64,000 bases of DNA. Source: Amblyornis subalaris. Lineage: Eukaryota; Chordata; Aves; Passeriformes; Ptilonorhynchidae. Shown piece by piece: positions 1-13,900 of the stretch (within the stretch, counting starts at the first letter, position 1; the number at the start of each line of letters is the position of its first letter). The stretch covers positions 5,292,978-5,356,977 of the forward strand of contig JACAXG010000055.1 in NCBI GenBank assembly GCA_018881555.1. Direction: 5' to 3'. The notes beneath the pieces are model-generated. The model ran no database searches, had not been told where the DNA came from, and worked only from the letters and a program-made list of their open reading frames with translations. The translations under genes and the position numbers were made by a program.

Positions 1-2918
1 AAGAAAGTTCAAAGAAAAGCAAGAGTTTAGAAATTTTTCTGTGAGCCAAGTTTTACCTACCTTTCTCAATTCAAGAGATTTCTAGTAGCTTGCTTGATCA
101 CTGGCGGAGTCATTCCTCCCCATCAGTCTAAGAAGATTGAATGCATCACCAGGGTACTGTGCACAGATGCCTAGTAAGAATTTCAGAGTCAATTGCTAAC
201 TCTGCTCTGTTTAATATATATCTGTGATTTCCTCAGAGTCTCTGGTAATGGGTAAATAAGAAAGCCAATACTCAAAACTCCTTTGGTATTGGGTAGAATG
301 GAATAGATATGACATTAAATTTTGAAAATGATTTCCAGGGGATTCAGGAGGGCACAGACAATTAGTCATATACATCAGGGAAGTTTGGAGAAAGTGTAAA
401 ATAAACAGAATTAATGGTTAAAAGATAAAAACCTGTATTTGATATTTTCTGTATCTCCTGGAAAGCAGAACAAATACGGCAGCTTTTGGAAGGAATCAGT
501 GAGCCTGTGAACAATGATATGGTTTAGTTTTATTTCCAAAGTGCATTTTGGTAAAGTCCTTTTACCAAAAGCTCATAAAATAGCTAAGCGTTCATGGTAG
601 AAGCACTGCCTGTTACCACATAGGGAGAAGGGTTTATATAAATAGTCCTTGAGAGAAAACATCACTTTTCTATTTTTAAAACCCAAAATGAGTTTGTGCT
701 CAGTATGCTGTATGCTGTTCTAATCCCTTTTTTCCGTCCCATTTTGAAAAGGTGGCTTGAAAGTTAAAAAAATAATAAGGGAGCAAGATAAGCNTGATCA
801 AAGGTATGGAACAGTTTCTGGGTGATGGATTATGTTCTCCAGCTTGGATAATTTAGCTAAGTGGAGGAATCTAATAGAAGTTTTTAAAACGATGAGCTGC
901 ATGAAGAAGGTGAATAGGGAGTAGTTGCTTTCCATCTCATCTGATGCAAGACCTAGGTAGTATCTCGTAATTCTGCTGAGTGATATTGTTAGAAAAAAAG
1001 AGTGANTGACTAAGCTGCTGGGCTGCTTGTCAAAGGATGAAAAGCTTTTTACATGGGTTTAGAATCTGAACAATCTGAACTTTCGTTGATGAAAAATCTT
1101 TAAACAATTTAAATTATGAAGATACCCCCCTGAGTTAGGGAAGTCTCAGTGTTGCAAACAGGAAACTGAAAGAATGCTGGAAGTGCATCACTACAGGCTT
1201 ACTGTGCTCCTACCATCCCCTAGAGTCACTTGCTGACTTCTCTTAAAAGGAAAAAGCCAAAGTGGTTCTTTTGTTTGGCCCAGTAGCCAATTTTAAGTTT
1301 GTAGCAATAAGCTTTGGTTGGTACTTCAGGTTGATTGAGGGCAGCAGTAGGATTATATACTNAAGGCTTAGTGTTTGTTAAGGACAGGTGTCTTTGGAAG
1401 CTGTTAAGGAGCCTGAGTCTCTTTGGAAGCTAATGATGCAGTTTTCCAGCCTGTCACTGAGAGTAAAATTTTCAGGAAGACAACAAATCTGTTTGTAATC
1501 AATAGATGAAATATATTATGCTATCAATATGCTTCATCATAAAAATATTTTACCTTCTACCTAAAATTTGCAGCATCAGCTTTTGGGATTGTACATGTAC
1601 ATATTTAAGATTTCTAGCTCTTATCCAGATTTGAACTGTCGTCTAGTTTATGCCGTAATTTGAAGATATACCCTGAGCACTTCTGTCATTGCTACTTTAA
1701 CATTTTCTGTAATTTATAATGCATCCAATTGTGTAAAACTGAGGCTTGATTATACAGACTGTAGAAGGTTGGATCTTTGGTCCTGAGACTATGTATACTA
1801 TTCTAACATGGAAATCAGTACCTACATTTTTAAGAGCTGTTGCTTTTTTCTGTCCTGTTATGTAGGAATAAGTAAGATGTTGTTTTGCGTGTAAAAAAAA
1901 TTGGATTGCAATGCTTTGTAAATCTTTTTCCTACAACTTAGGAAATTTTACATTTTCAAAAGTCAGGCTTAATAATTACAAAGGTTGACAGAGCTCTTCT
2001 TCTAAAAGAAGTGTCTCAGAGTAATTATGGAACATGCTATGGACTGTGCTAACAGCATAGTCCAGCACACTTTTGTGTTAGTTGTTGTGCATGCACACCC
2101 TCTCTATCCTGAGCTGTATTTAAGAGTGGATTTACATTATAATCTCTATCTTCAAGAAACATTTTGGAGAAACCGAGCCTAGTGATAGTGTTAATATACA
2201 TGGTGGCTATCATTATCTAGTGTCATGCTTTCCTCCCTCCTGCCTCCACCTTTTTGCATGACTTCGAGAGCAAGGTGAACCAAGATTTTTAATAGGAGTT
2301 AGCTTAGAGAATTCTGAAATATGTGAATGAAGTACTTAAATGAGTAAAAAAAAAGAATTCAGAAGATCTCTTTCTGACATAATAAGACAACGTTTTTCTT
2401 TCAGTTGTCATTTGTTCATGTGAATCTATACTTGAACGTACTAAATTGAATACTTAGGAATTCTTAAATATACAACAGTAGAGAAAATAGACATCTATGT
2501 CTATATGTCCATATGATATATATGCATTCCTTATTGTGTCCTCTATATTTAAAAGTTCTGATCTGTTTCATAAAACCTTGTTAAAATGAACAAGCACCAC
2601 ATGAAGACTTTGTGTCAAAACTTTCCATTTGCTTCTATAAAAGGTTCCGCTATTTTCTACAGTACATTGTTGGTGAACAGTGTGTATGACCTGAAAAGAT
2701 GAGAAGAATTGTGCCTATGCTTCTGCTTGGCTGCAGTCATTATGTCAAATTACTGACAGTGTTTTTTCTTTTAGTTTGGCTGGCTCTGTTTCTCCTTCAC
2801 GATGACATGAAAGATTGTTTTCCTTTCCTCTTCAACTTGCTGCTTCTTCTCTTAAAATTATCCCATCATCACCTATTGCAAGAAAAAGATGGGGCATTTT
2901 CTTCAGTTAATGACTGCA

Positions 2919-2921
<3 letters not shown>

Positions 2922-2970
<49 letters not shown>
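2922..2970. repeat. (TC)n microsatellite
   Basis: An uninterrupted TC dinucleotide run of more than 40 bases (2922-2964) is followed by a slightly imperfect TTCTCT end. An open frame crossing it reads as alternating Ser-Leu, which is a translation artefact. The length suggests it is polymorphic. Confidence 0.97.
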
Positions 2971-3764
2971 GGGAGGACAGTCCCAGTTAAATTTGTTTTG
3001 TGCATTTTTTCCAAGCTTCTTCCATTTAGAATTTCTCTACCCTTAAAAAAATGTAAGGAATTACCTAATACATTTTAAAATGTTTAGTGATGTGTATAAT
3101 TTTAGTATTTTATTTTAAATTATAACAACTAGATTTTGAGAAATCCTGCCAGACATAGTTGTAGTTGCAGGGAAGTAGGGTGGTAATACCAGCTGCTACA
3201 GAATAAATACAGACTAACACAAAGATTTGAAGCTGAAGCAAGTTTTGATCTCTTGTGACATTATAAAGTCTTAACCTTCTGTATTGTAAGGTGAAACTAA
3301 TTATGCGTCAGTCTGAACTGGATATTATAACCATTCAGCTGTGAAGTAGGTTAGTATAGTTCACTGAGAGTGTGTTGGAAGCTATCTGAGCAGAATGTCA
3401 AGGAATTTAGATATTGCATACCAGTGCTTGAATTTTTATGTTTATCATGAATTCTGCTGTGTATTCATGCATATTCTGTCATATGTGAATGCTTACTGGA
3501 AAGTGTCAAGAATAGTGTTTAGAAATGGCAGATATTTTATGGGAACTCTTCGCTACAGATCTGTTGAGGCAAGACAGTCCTTTTCTTAGTTACTTATGAC
3601 TTTTTCAGAGTTTGTTTTCTGATCAGTAGTGATGGTCAAAGTTTCATATGAGGAAATAAAAAATTTTCAGGATGAGTGATGAAATATTCTTGTGAGGACC
3701 CACAACTGTGAGGGGGAATAGGTAGGAGAGTTGAATACTGGACTTTTTTTTTTTCTGTGAAAGT

Positions 3765-4385
3765 TGGCAGAGAACTTGTATTGGGCTTATGTGGCACGGT
3801 TTTCAAAGCAGAGGACCTGCCATGGTGTCTCCTGTGAAAGAGGCCCCATGTTGCAGAGAGCCAGTTCAGACACCTCCCAGATGGACCTGTTGCTGGCCGA
3901 AGCTGAGCTCATTGGTGATGCTGGTTGTTGGCCTCTGTGGTAATGTATTTAAGAAGGGCTAAAAACCACTGTGCAGCAGTGAGAAAGGAATGAGAAAATA
4001 TGGGAGAAATGCCCTGGAGATACCAAGGTCGGTGGAGAAGGGTCAGGAGGTGTGCCAGACATGGGAGCAGAGGTTCACCTGCAGCCCATGGTGAGGCAGC
4101 TGTGCCCCTGCAGCCCATGGAAGTCCATGGTGGAGCGGAGATCCACCTGCAGCCCCCTTGGAGGACCCCACACTGAAGCAGATGGAGATGCCTTGATGGA
4201 AGCTGCAGCCTGTGGAGAGGAGCCCGCCCAGGAGCAGGCTTTTTGGCAGGATGTATGGCTCATGGGGAGCAGCAGAGAGGAAGTGTTACGAACTGACCAC
4301 AACCCCTGTTCCCCATTCCCCTTCAACTCTTGGTGGGGAGGAGGAAGAAAAGTTGGGAGAAAAGTTGAGTCAAATTTCGAAGCTG
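3765..4385 (+). mobile_element. Avian ERV LTR remnant (ERVL-like), 3'-truncated
   Basis: The segment is richer in GC than its surroundings. It follows an LTR layout I recognise from bird genomes: a segment around 3780-3900 ending in a GCTGAGCTCATTGGTGATG-like stretch, a TATA-like 'TGTATTTAAGAAGGG' near 3943, and then repeated 'CTGCAGCCCATGG' modules (4079-4160) alternating with 'GGAGCAG' modules. It ends with a CTGACCACAACCCC-type segment (about 4293-4310) before similarity fades near 4385. The usual AT-rich polyadenylation end and terminal CA are not seen, so the 3' part appears lost or decayed. Open frames on both strands here (4052-4399 +, 4075-4395 -) come from the GC-rich repeats, not genes. 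The ERVL class is from memory of avian families, not from a search. Confidence 0.72.
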
Positions 4386-6965
4386 GTATCGCCAATTAAA
4401 TTGAATGATAGAGGAATTAAAATCTTAGCCACTATACTTTGATGTTGCTTTGAGGAATAATTTGTGAATTTTGTGAGTTTGACATGTTTTTTCTTCAGCT
4501 GTTTTCCTAGCTTTTCCCTCCACCTATAAGCACAAAAAGAGCAAGAATAGTGGATAACAGAATACCTTTTATGTTTACAAAGTCCTTCTCAGAGTTTCAC
4601 AAACTCCAGAAAGTCAACTACAAGTGTAATAGGAGGGGATATGTTCAACACAGTTTAATTAGAAGAGAGGACTGGGGGAGCCAGTAAACATCTTTCCAGT
4701 TAGGTGAGTCAGCACAAGTAGAAGAGTGACTCCCAGCTGTGTTCATTTGCAGTTGAAATAATGAACAGAAAAATAAATAGGCAAAAGATCAAATGTAGTG
4801 AAAAGCAAATTTACCTGTTTTCAAATCAAGATGGCAGTTTTGGGTTGCATTTCCAGGTGTGTATGGAGTAAATTAGGCTTTGAGAAAGAAAGTAGTTTCA
4901 GATTCGTAGATCACAGTCGGGAGTTGCACTACCTGGGGAGAGACTAATGATCGAAGCGCAAGTGTTTTAACTCTGTGTTGACTTCCAGTGTTAAATACAG
5001 GAACATTCTTTTATAGAGGATCTGTTACAGAGGAAATAATTAAATACCATGTTGCTGTACTTTGAGTGCAGTACTACTTCTAGAAACAGCAGTTAACTTT
5101 CTTTAGATAAATAGTATATAAACATCGTGGGGGGGAAAAAAAGTGAATGCAGTTTTTGTTGTTAGAGTAGGTTCTGTAAAGAAAGTGATTATGATTTCCT
5201 AAAGATGCTGTGTCCTGGATATTACCCAGGAGGGTGTCAGACTTGTATAAAAGGCAGTGTTCCAGTGCATGGGATGGTTTCTTTCTCCCTGAAACAAGAT
5301 TATAATAGATTTGAATTCTGTGTGAGTCTTTCCATTTTTTCAATTTTGATGCTTTATGGCACTACAAAGGATGCTTGTGTTCTGTTTGAAAAATAATGTC
5401 AACAAGGGGAAATAGTTGCCTATCTTACTTGATTTCTGTGGAAAATTAACAAATTCAGAGAATTATCCTTGCTTCCTCATCTGTGCTGTTTTGGTTTATA
5501 CATTGATTTCTAGTATTAATTACTGTGAAAAGGCTACTGCTAGACCAGTAGAAAATTCTGGTATAATTTTTAAAATAGCTACTACTGTGGTCAGTTACAA
5601 GTGATTAGAGCATATAGTAGACTGTTTGATACTGTAAATCACTTGTTGGCTGATGTACTGTAACTTACAGAATTATTAGTGTATAATTTTCTCCTGTGAA
5701 CTTTTAGGCTTCACACTTTATAGCAGTTTTATAGAATTTGGAGATTAAATTGCAATTCAATTTCATAAATCAAATAAAACTTAAAAAATCCTCATATAAA
5801 TATAGTTAAGAAAGTCAATAAGACTTTTTTTTTAAATAGAAAAACCTATCAAGATACATAAAAATGAACTGATAATTATCTCTTTTCCTCTAAGACCAAG
5901 TTAAAATTTGAAATCAAGTCAAGAAAAATTAATATTTCAGTGTCAGTGAAAATTTTTTTAGGATAATTTTTGGGATAGTTACTCAGCACTCCAATTGATA
6001 AAGGAATTACTCAAACAATAGCAGTTGAGGCAAAAAATCCTTTAGCCTGATTTTCTGTGTATGTAGTGATTACACATAAAAAATTTCTACATAGCAACTT
6101 TCTTTTAAAATATGTAAGTATAATTTTCTTTTCTTGAATCTCTCAAGAGCCACAGCAAGGCAACTGTAACAAAATGAGTTGAATGAAGGGATTATAAATT
6201 AAATATTCAGAAACATTGCTGTATATTTAAATAATGTCATTACTTAAAAAGATTGATCACTTTGGGGTTCAAGCGGAGATATCTTTCTTCCTCTCATTAT
6301 TTCAAACTCAAGTCTCTATTATAGAGCTGCAATCCATAAATTAAAAATTCATTTAGAGTTAATCCATTCAAACAAATATATTCAAATATAATGCCATTTT
6401 AGCTACACAGCCTGTTTGCTAGATTTTGTTTCATGATATTAACTGTAATCTTGGGTTCAGAACAGTTTTGACTACATTTAAATGCTTTTGATTTCTTATG
6501 CTGCTTGAAGTTATTATTCTGCGCTTCTAAAGATCAAATTCTTTGTCTCTGATTATAGGCTAAATTTTCATATTTCCTACCTTATTTGTAGAATTGTAAA
6601 TTTATAAGAAAAAAATCACCTTAAAAATGTCTAGCATGGCACATTTTGGCATGTAAAATGAGAGCCTTTTAAAGCTACTTGGACTTGTGCAATAAAGTAA
6701 CTTCACTAGATTAGCAAGTAGAGAGCAATTGATGCAGGAATAACTATACAGAATGTACTATTAGAGGTGGGGGCTTACAGGACTATACAGTTTGATAATT
6801 TACTGTTTTACTGTAGAAGCAGACCTAGGAAATATAGACACAGAACAAAAACACCATAAGAAAACAGAGAAAAATACATGTATTTAGATAAGTAATTGAA
6901 AGAAAAGAAACAGTTTTTGCTTTTCTGCAACTAATACTTGTATTTGTATTTGGTCTTCTCTTTAG

Positions 6966-7041
6966 GATAACTACACGTTTGCACAGCCAGGAATTCAGAA
7001 GAAAGTGAAGATGTTGGAAGAACTTGTTAGTCGGATTGATG
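6966..7041 (+). CDS. TBC1D22A: TBC1D22A coding exon, internal (25 codons + 1 nt)
   Basis: This internal exon belongs to TBC1 domain family member 22A, a Rab GTPase-activating protein family member. Related proteins have been linked to the Golgi through ACBD3 binding. The exon is bounded by a TTTAG acceptor and a GTAAGT donor. It starts in phase 0 and ends in phase 1. It reads DNYTFAQPGIQKKVKMLEEL and then VSRID, part of the helical C-terminal half of the TBC domain. The VKMLEELVSRID wording, together with the next exon, fits paralogue 22A better than 22B. The catalytic IxxDxxR arginine-finger and YxQ glutamine-finger motifs of TBC domains lie upstream, outside this window. From memory of the human protein (about 517 residues), this exon covers roughly residues 376-400. 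There is no frameshift or stop. Function is from family knowledge; exon borders are directly seen. Confidence 0.95.
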
Positions 7042-8875
7042 GTAAGTCTCAAAGGCAAACTAATTTCTAACTGATGTTTCATTGAAAGTGTTTAGTTAAA
7101 ATGTTTGCNAGAAGGCAAGCCAACATCACTGCAGTCACCTGCAATGGTGGGGGAACATCTCCTTCCTCAGGTGAGGTGTCATCATTAGTTTGTGGCACAC
7201 TGGCCTTTGTGGATCACTGTCGTGTATAATTTAAAAGAAAGCCTCTAGAGCATGAGCCACTTTCATTACTTTTTATTAAGGCAATATAATCAAAATTCAA
7301 TGGCAATTTCTTTGCAGCAGAGTAATGACCAGTATTCATTTCACATTAAGCCTCAATGGTTGTTGTAATTCGGGCAAGTCACAGTGGTTGTTTATGGTTG
7401 TCCTTCGGCACTATGTTTTGTGCCTTTGTGCATCATTTTGCTATCTGGAATGCCTGCGTAATTTCTCTGTGGAATCCAATTAATTATGAACTCTGGAAAT
7501 AACATCTTTAATTTTATAGATAAATTACAGTATGTGCAGGGGTTATTTTAGATTATGCTTTCATGTTGTAGCAGCACACTTTGAAATATTTTCTACCTTC
7601 ATCCTTGAAATAATTCTTTTCATGAAATGCTGACTGTCATATTTGCTAGAACAGAGTTTAATTAAATGAAATGCAAGAGATAATGCTTGCCCATTCTAAA
7701 CATACTCTCTTGATAGTTTGTTAAATTAATGAACAGAGTATTAACAAAATGTTGCCAAGCAGAACCAGGCATATATTTACAACACTAGCCTGTCAGTGGT
7801 GACTTAGAAAAAATATTTCTTGTGTAGTTTAATATTTGATAATCTTCTTGGAAACATCAATTCCCTCTTTTTGTTACGTATACTGTGAAGTTTTTTTGTG
7901 CCAGTGCTTGCCATAGGAGATTTTGCCTGCTTATATGTACATCCTGAGTATTTGATAATGGTCTTTGTGCTTTTCTAGGGTATTAAAGTTTTTTTAATGA
8001 TCAAAAACTAAGGGCAGGAGTACAATGTTTGTGTGATATTACACTATAAATTTAAATGTATGTAAAAATTTTTGTTGTAGTTATGTTTTTTTAAAATGCA
8101 AGTGAATATGAAAAATATAAGGGCATATTTCTATAATTTGGGTAGCTAAATATTTATATTAAAACTATAGTTAAATCAGTGTATTTTGTTACTTCAAAAG
8201 TAATCTAACTTCTCGTAATGTGACTTTTTATATGTAATTTTAGGCTTGTGTCAATATTGATGTTTACATTTCAGAAGCAAATGTTTATATATTAAATGAA
8301 GTGCATAATTGAAATGCCTATAAATAGACTTCCTTAACTTGGTCAATGAACATTTACATAAACGAATTGTTTAACCAAGATTTCAAAATTAAAAATAGCA
8401 TTCTGATAGTCAACTTTATTGTTTGATTTAATAAAAATATTAAGTATAATACAATATATTATTGTTTAGTTTAAAGAAAGAAGGAAATGCTGAAGTCTTA
8501 TTTGTACCTTCAGTGCTTTAGGGATATAGTTAAATAACTTCTCTCAATTATTAGGTTTAGGAAGCATTATTTTTAAAGCTTCACACTTTAAAAAAAGAAG
8601 TCAGTTGTAGCAAATAATTATGTCTTCTTATACTGTCCTTTGATCATTCTTTGTAAATGAAAGTTAAATGTGGTTTCCTGTTTTTTACCTAATTTAAAAT
8701 AAAGTTGTGAGGCCTTTATAATATTTTTTATAGTTTTCAGTAGACATCATGAGTGTTTGCTAGTAGATATGGANGGAAATTTAGAATTGCTTAGGTTATA
8801 TGGGGTCTCTGAAAGTCAGCGTTCCGAGCCTTTGCCCTTGCCCCTCTTGATCACTCTTTATCTAATGGGACAGGG

Positions 8876-9775
8876 CCAATTTAGATCAGGCTGTGTGGAG
8901 TCTTGCCCTGTTGAGTTTTGAGTAATTCCAGGGATGGAGATTATGTAGCTTCTTTGGGCAAGACTGTTGGAAGTTTGACTATTTCCATTGTCATTTTATT
9001 TTTTATATAAATATTTATTTTTTTAAATGGAACTTATGTCCACCACCTTTTATCTCAGTGTACCTCTGAGAAGAATTTGGCTTCAAGTTCTCTGCATGCT
9101 CCCATTAGGTAGTTGCAGTTATTCATAGACTTCTTTTTAAGGCTGAGCAAACCCAGTTCTATCAGCTTCCTTTCATGTGTGAAGTGCTCCAGCTTCCTCT
9201 GCCCCTCACTGGGCTTGCTCAAGTGTGCCAGTGTCACAGAATTGGACAAATGCTGTAGACATGGTTTCCCAAGTGGCAAATACAGAGGAAGAATCAGTTC
9301 TTCTGACCTTGGCTTCTCGCTTGCTTAGAAAGCCCAACATATGTTTGGCCTTTTTTCTGCAAGGACACTCTTGACTTGGGTGCAGCCTGTTGTCCACCAG
9401 GATCCCCAAGTCCTTCTTGGCAGAGCTGCTTTCCATCAAGTTGTGCCCAGTCAGTGCTTGTTGAATGAGACTGTTGCATTCCAGATAGAGGACACTTGCC
9501 TCTCCTGAACCTCTGGAGGTTCCTCTTAGCCGTTCCTTCATCCTGCCAAGGTTCCTTCAGATAGTAGCCCTCACTTTCAAGGTGTCCAGCACTCCTCCAG
9601 TCTGGTAACATTCACAAACACAGAGTCTACTCTATGCTATCATTAGTTTTTAACAAAGATACTGGCCCCGGTGCTGACTCCTCAGGGATGCCATGAGTAG
9701 TTAGCTGTCAATTGGACTTCATACTGCTGATCACCCTTTGTAATACAGGGGTCCAGTTAAAAGTTTTGGATAGTA
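8876..9775 (-). mobile_element. CR1 LINE fragment, ORF2 C-terminus and 3' region, antisense
   Basis: Read on the minus strand, this matches the C-terminal part of CR1 ORF2 and its 3' end. A minus-strand frame around 9206-9541 contains the recognisable 'KKDLGILVDN' block, followed by a Lys-Ala-rich 'KKAKHMLGFLSKR' stretch, equivalent to the CR1 'EKDLGVLVD...QKANRILG' region. On the + strand the reversed CR1 order is visible: 'CCAGGGATGGAG' (8927-), the 'GGCTGAGCAAACCCAG' block (9141-), the 'CCCCAAGTCCTTCTTGG' block (9404-), and 'GGTGCTGACTCCTCAGG' near 9670. Frames are broken by indels and there is an AT-rich replacement near 8985-9030, so this is an old dead copy. The 3' terminal repeat is missing or eroded. 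Confidence 0.93.
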
Positions 9776-10485
9776 AAGATGCACAGTTTTCAATATTCTT
9801 TGGGCTATTTCTGTTTGTCTAGATGACTGTCCAGTCAGTTACTTTCTTTTGCAAGAAGAGCATACCAAAGTATGTGTGCGACTAAAATAAAGTTTTAGTT
9901 GTTAATTAGACAATGATGGTTGTATACTGCAGTCATAAACTTTTGGATGCCTCAGCTAAGGGATCCTGAACTTCTTGGCTTTTTGGTGGAATCATGTTCT
10001 AGTTTGATTGAATATTGTGGTTTACTCTTAATTTTTTTTGCTTTTGTCTTTTTATACTGGGTTTGCTATACTGCAGTTAAAGGGAAATGTATGGTTGATA
10101 TGAATTCAGTGGCTGTGTTTTTTTAAAAAGCCCCTCATGATCTATATTTACTGTACTTATCCTAAGTGCTAATTAAGGTTACTGTGCAAGAAAATAATAT
10201 TCCTGTTGTTACTGTGTCACATTATTTTCTTGATGCTGCGTAACTGCATGGTGAAGAAGATCTTGATGTAGCTGTGTGACTGGATGAAGCTTGTACTGCT
10301 TATTTGCTATTAGTAATGGATTACCAGTGTATGAAAAGTGATGCTTGTGCTTTGGAGAGTGCTAATGCATTATGTTAGTGATTCAAACAACCTTCATTAA
10401 CCCAGCCTTATGGATCACAACTTCCCTCAAAGTAACTATCCTTGTGTGTATATATCGCTTTGTCCCCCTTTTTGCTGTATTCAGC

Positions 10486-10947
10486 TGGGGCCGGAGCGAT
10501 CTGCAGGGTTTTTTGCAGTCCACACAAGCTGACAGCTTTTTACCACAGGCAGTTTCACAGGGGCAGCAGCGAAGGTAAAAGGAATGAGAGAGCCGGACTC
10601 TCTGTAACCATATTCCACGTTTATTTGTCTCTGTCCTGGAGGACAGGGTGCGTATCTTGAAAGGGGTTAGCAGAGAGACGATTTCCCGCTCTGTCTCTGC
10701 TGCTTTAAGGGATAGGGATAACAGAGTGTACCCAATGAGCGTAGAGATACATGAGAGAAAACCAATGAAGCATCTTCAGAGGAAGAACACATTCAAACTG
10801 ACTAATGACAATACAGTTAGAGAGAATTTCAAACCAAGCTGACCTATTACAAAGCTTAAGACTCTGTGAGGAGGAGAAACCTAAAGTGACAGCATCTAAG
10901 AAATATTGCTCTGTGGCAAACTGAACTAAAGCTGGAGCACCACAACA
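10486..10947 (-). mobile_element. Solo LTR-like ERV remnant, antisense
   Basis: This segment has LTR structure when read on the minus strand. It begins TGTTGTGGTGCTCCAGC (complement of the end at 10947) and contains a polyadenylation signal AATAAA (complement of 10620-10625). It ends ...GGCCCCA at 10486, giving TG...CA termini. The composition, including 'AAGGGATAGGGATAACAG' on the + strand near 10706, resembles LTRs I know from songbird genomes. I could not find a convincing target-site duplication (right flank TGTATA), so the left border is approximate. No internal retroviral genes flank it, consistent with a solo LTR. Short open frames here are incidental. Confidence 0.6.
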
Positions 10948-13900
10948 TGTATACACTCCAGAACTTTGCAGAAGACTTCGAACAGCCAAAATGCTCTCTT
11001 AATCATAATCTCATTCTGCTTAAACTCCAGAAAATAATTTTGAAGAATTGTGCTTAATGGAATTTTTTTAGTTTGTTAATAGAATGTAGTTGTAGATGAG
11101 ATGGGATTTGAAGATAAAACATTATTCAATCTCATTTGTCTACTTGTCATCATCATTCGGATTTTTCTTGGAATTTTACAGGAAAATTGAGAGAGAGGAT
11201 CAATAGATAGCTCAATAATATAAGGAATCTGTTATCATCAATTATCTTTTGTGTTTCCTGTAATGCCAGTAGAGCCTCTCTGCTCTAAATCATGAACCAT
11301 TTCTCATGGTTCGTAAAAGGTCATATTCGCGTGGCATGCTGTGTTCTGCTTTTGCTCCGTTTAGACTTGAAAGCAAAGAGACATGGTATGGGAATGCCAA
11401 AATTAATTCAGGATTGGTATTTCCAGAATTTACAGGTGCTTAGCACTTGACTGGTTTCATGCTTGGAAGAGTCTCAATTTCTTCCGTTTACTGTAAGACA
11501 ACTGTTAATTACATAGGAGTTTGAGGTAGCCATTTGGAGAAGGCTGAGCATTTGTAGGTACAAGTAGTCTGGGGATTCCATAAACATTGATAAAAGATGT
11601 TCAAATCATGTCACATTCTCTCCAAATTAGCAAAAAGGCAGTTCTACTAAAAAAATCCTACCCTGTTATGATGTTGAATTTTTTTTAATATATGTTTGGA
11701 CTCTTGGTTTCTTATTAGTATTACAGAAAATTTATAAAGGCAATATTGACAACTCAGTATAAGTATTCTGCATCTTGTGTGAGGATAAGTTTGAAAAGAT
11801 TTTTTTCTGCATCCTTTCTAGAACAACTCAGCCTAGGTTTTGCATTTGTGTTCTGCACAGTCTGATCTTATTTTTTCTTGTAGTTAAAGAAATTCTATGT
11901 TATTACTGTTTCACATTCTTTCACCAGAAATCACCAATACCAGTCTTTTTGTAGAATTGGCCCTTGAATCTTAGTAACAAGAGATGGAAAAACAAAAATG
12001 CCAAAAATTATTAAAAAAAATAATTTAAAAAGCTCTTACCCTTGCTGTATATACTTTCCCCCTTCTCTTGAAAATGGAAGTGATGGGAAAATACCTGAGA
12101 ACATAAAAAGTTCTGCATTTTAACTTTCTTATGAGGAAATTTATCTAGAATTCAGCTACATTTTTCAAAGGTTCAGTATATATTTCAGAATTTCTGCTGT
12201 TTCCACTGTGAATGCATCTTCTGGTCATTTGTTTTGGAGAGTAACACAGCTGTTCTTACATATGATGTTTTCATTGGGACAATTTCTAGTTTATTTCCAC
12301 TTTAATGTTGTAAAAAAAATTACGATTTTTTTAAGAGGAAGGTATTTTTAGTGCTAAAATGAAGTTATATTTGGATTGCTTCAAAGACTGACTTTTAATA
12401 AATACTGAATAGTATCATTTGGGGAAATACTTATGCTTAAGTGCAGTTAAAATGCTATCTCACCTTTTAAAACCATGTTCTATTAATGATTTTACAAGTC
12501 CTATTTTTCTTATTGCTGCCATGTTTTATATGTGTTTTCATTCACATCAAATGACAGACAAATTAGATAATGCCTTTGTCTTAATGTTCTGAGCAAATTA
12601 ATCTTGACTCCACTAATCATATGTTAATTATATATTTCTGTCTTGGGTTACAAATATCTTGGTTGGCCAGTTATCTGAAGTTCTGTAGATAATGCCACAA
12701 CTAAGGACTTGTAATAAAGAACTTTCATGTTGTGGCCTTAAATTTGTATTTTTCATGGTTTTGCTATTCACATAAAAAATTTACATATAACTCTCTTGTA
12801 AACAGTTATGTGTTGTGTGTGAATATGTGCAGATCAAGTTCTTCATGAAATGTAGTCAATTAAAACTTTTTCATTTTTATATGCATTTTTTTTTAACCAC
12901 AGTGAAAGAGCTTATTTAATTGTACCATTCTGTGTACTTCTTATGCTTTGAAATATTTGCTGTAGATGTGTCTAAAAGGTTGGTTTATAAAGTTCTTAAT
13001 ATTTATGTATAATATGGTTTCTTATTGAATTGGAGGGGTTTATAAAACATCCTTCATTAGAATAGCTTTAGTACTGGTGGGATTATCCTTTCTCACGCCT
13101 GAGTTTAGTTAAGAGCTGTGTGTTTTTTCTGGGCTGCTAAAGTTTTAAATGTCCAGACTTCACTTGGGATTCTTACAGTTTCTTCTCTGAATGTTGTGTG
13201 GATGTTTTGCATTCAGCAGGGTCTTGTCCCAGGAGATAAAGGTGCCTATTCCCATAGAACTGTCCAATGCTTCAAACACAAGCATTTCACAGTTCTGCTC
13301 AGAACTTAATTTCATATGACGAATTAAGCCAAAAGTACTTGGAGATACCTAATGAGTAGTTTTAATGCTTCCATAGTTTCTGAAGGACATTCAGTTTCTG
13401 TCCTAATTGAACTTTTTAAACTGTAGAGAAAATTGTTTTGCTTTTTTCTTTAGCAAAATCTGACTCTCAAAAAGGCAAAATATCAACCAAGATTAATACA
13501 TTTTCTTATTCATCTGTTTACTGTTGTTTAATAAGAACTCACAGAACAAGTGATCTCTTCAATATAGGTGATAGATATAGATTAATTAATTTGGTTTTTA
13601 ATTTGAATCTTGGGTGTTCGTACAATGAACTGATAATGAAACTGTGGAAACAGGTGACTTTTGATCTGTCTTCGTTATGTATTCAATCACGCTAATGATT
13701 TTTTAGTTGATGGTTAAAGAATGCACAGTTGTATGTGCAAAATTATGTTCATGTTTAATTATATTGTAAAACATTTTACTGACACCAATAATTTTGAATT
13801 AGGATTGTGTTGAAGTATCTGGAAAAAAGAGCTCTAATTGCAAGAGTTGCAAAACTTGTATTCTCAGCTATGCAAAAGCATTTTTATTTGGAAATGGACA

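Larger units (their letters stand above)
1..6965 (+). other. TBC1D22A: Intron of TBC1D22A (3' part, upstream of first visible exon)
   Basis: Sequence before the acceptor AG at 6964-6965 has no recognisable coding exon. It is AT-rich, with single N positions at 794, 1006 and 1362. It contains a (TC)n microsatellite at 2922-2970 and an LTR-type repeat at 3765-4385. The stretches 1-2900, 3000-3750 and 4400-6900 show nothing I can name. The acceptor is preceded by a pyrimidine-rich tract (about 6940-6963). That this is intron follows from the downstream exon starting in mid-protein. Confidence 0.8.

Noticed and set aside
2699..3046. 115-codon + strand open frame
   Set aside because: A third of it is the (TC)n repeat translated as Ser-Leu; hydrophobic T-rich remainder without splice context or domain.
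4052..4442. Overlapping open frames on both strands
   Set aside because: They lie entirely within the LTR remnant at 3765-4385, whose GC-rich repeated modules lack stops by composition.
9055..9611. Four overlapping frames on both strands
   Set aside because: Minus-strand ones are broken pieces of CR1 ORF2; plus-strand ones are their shadow.
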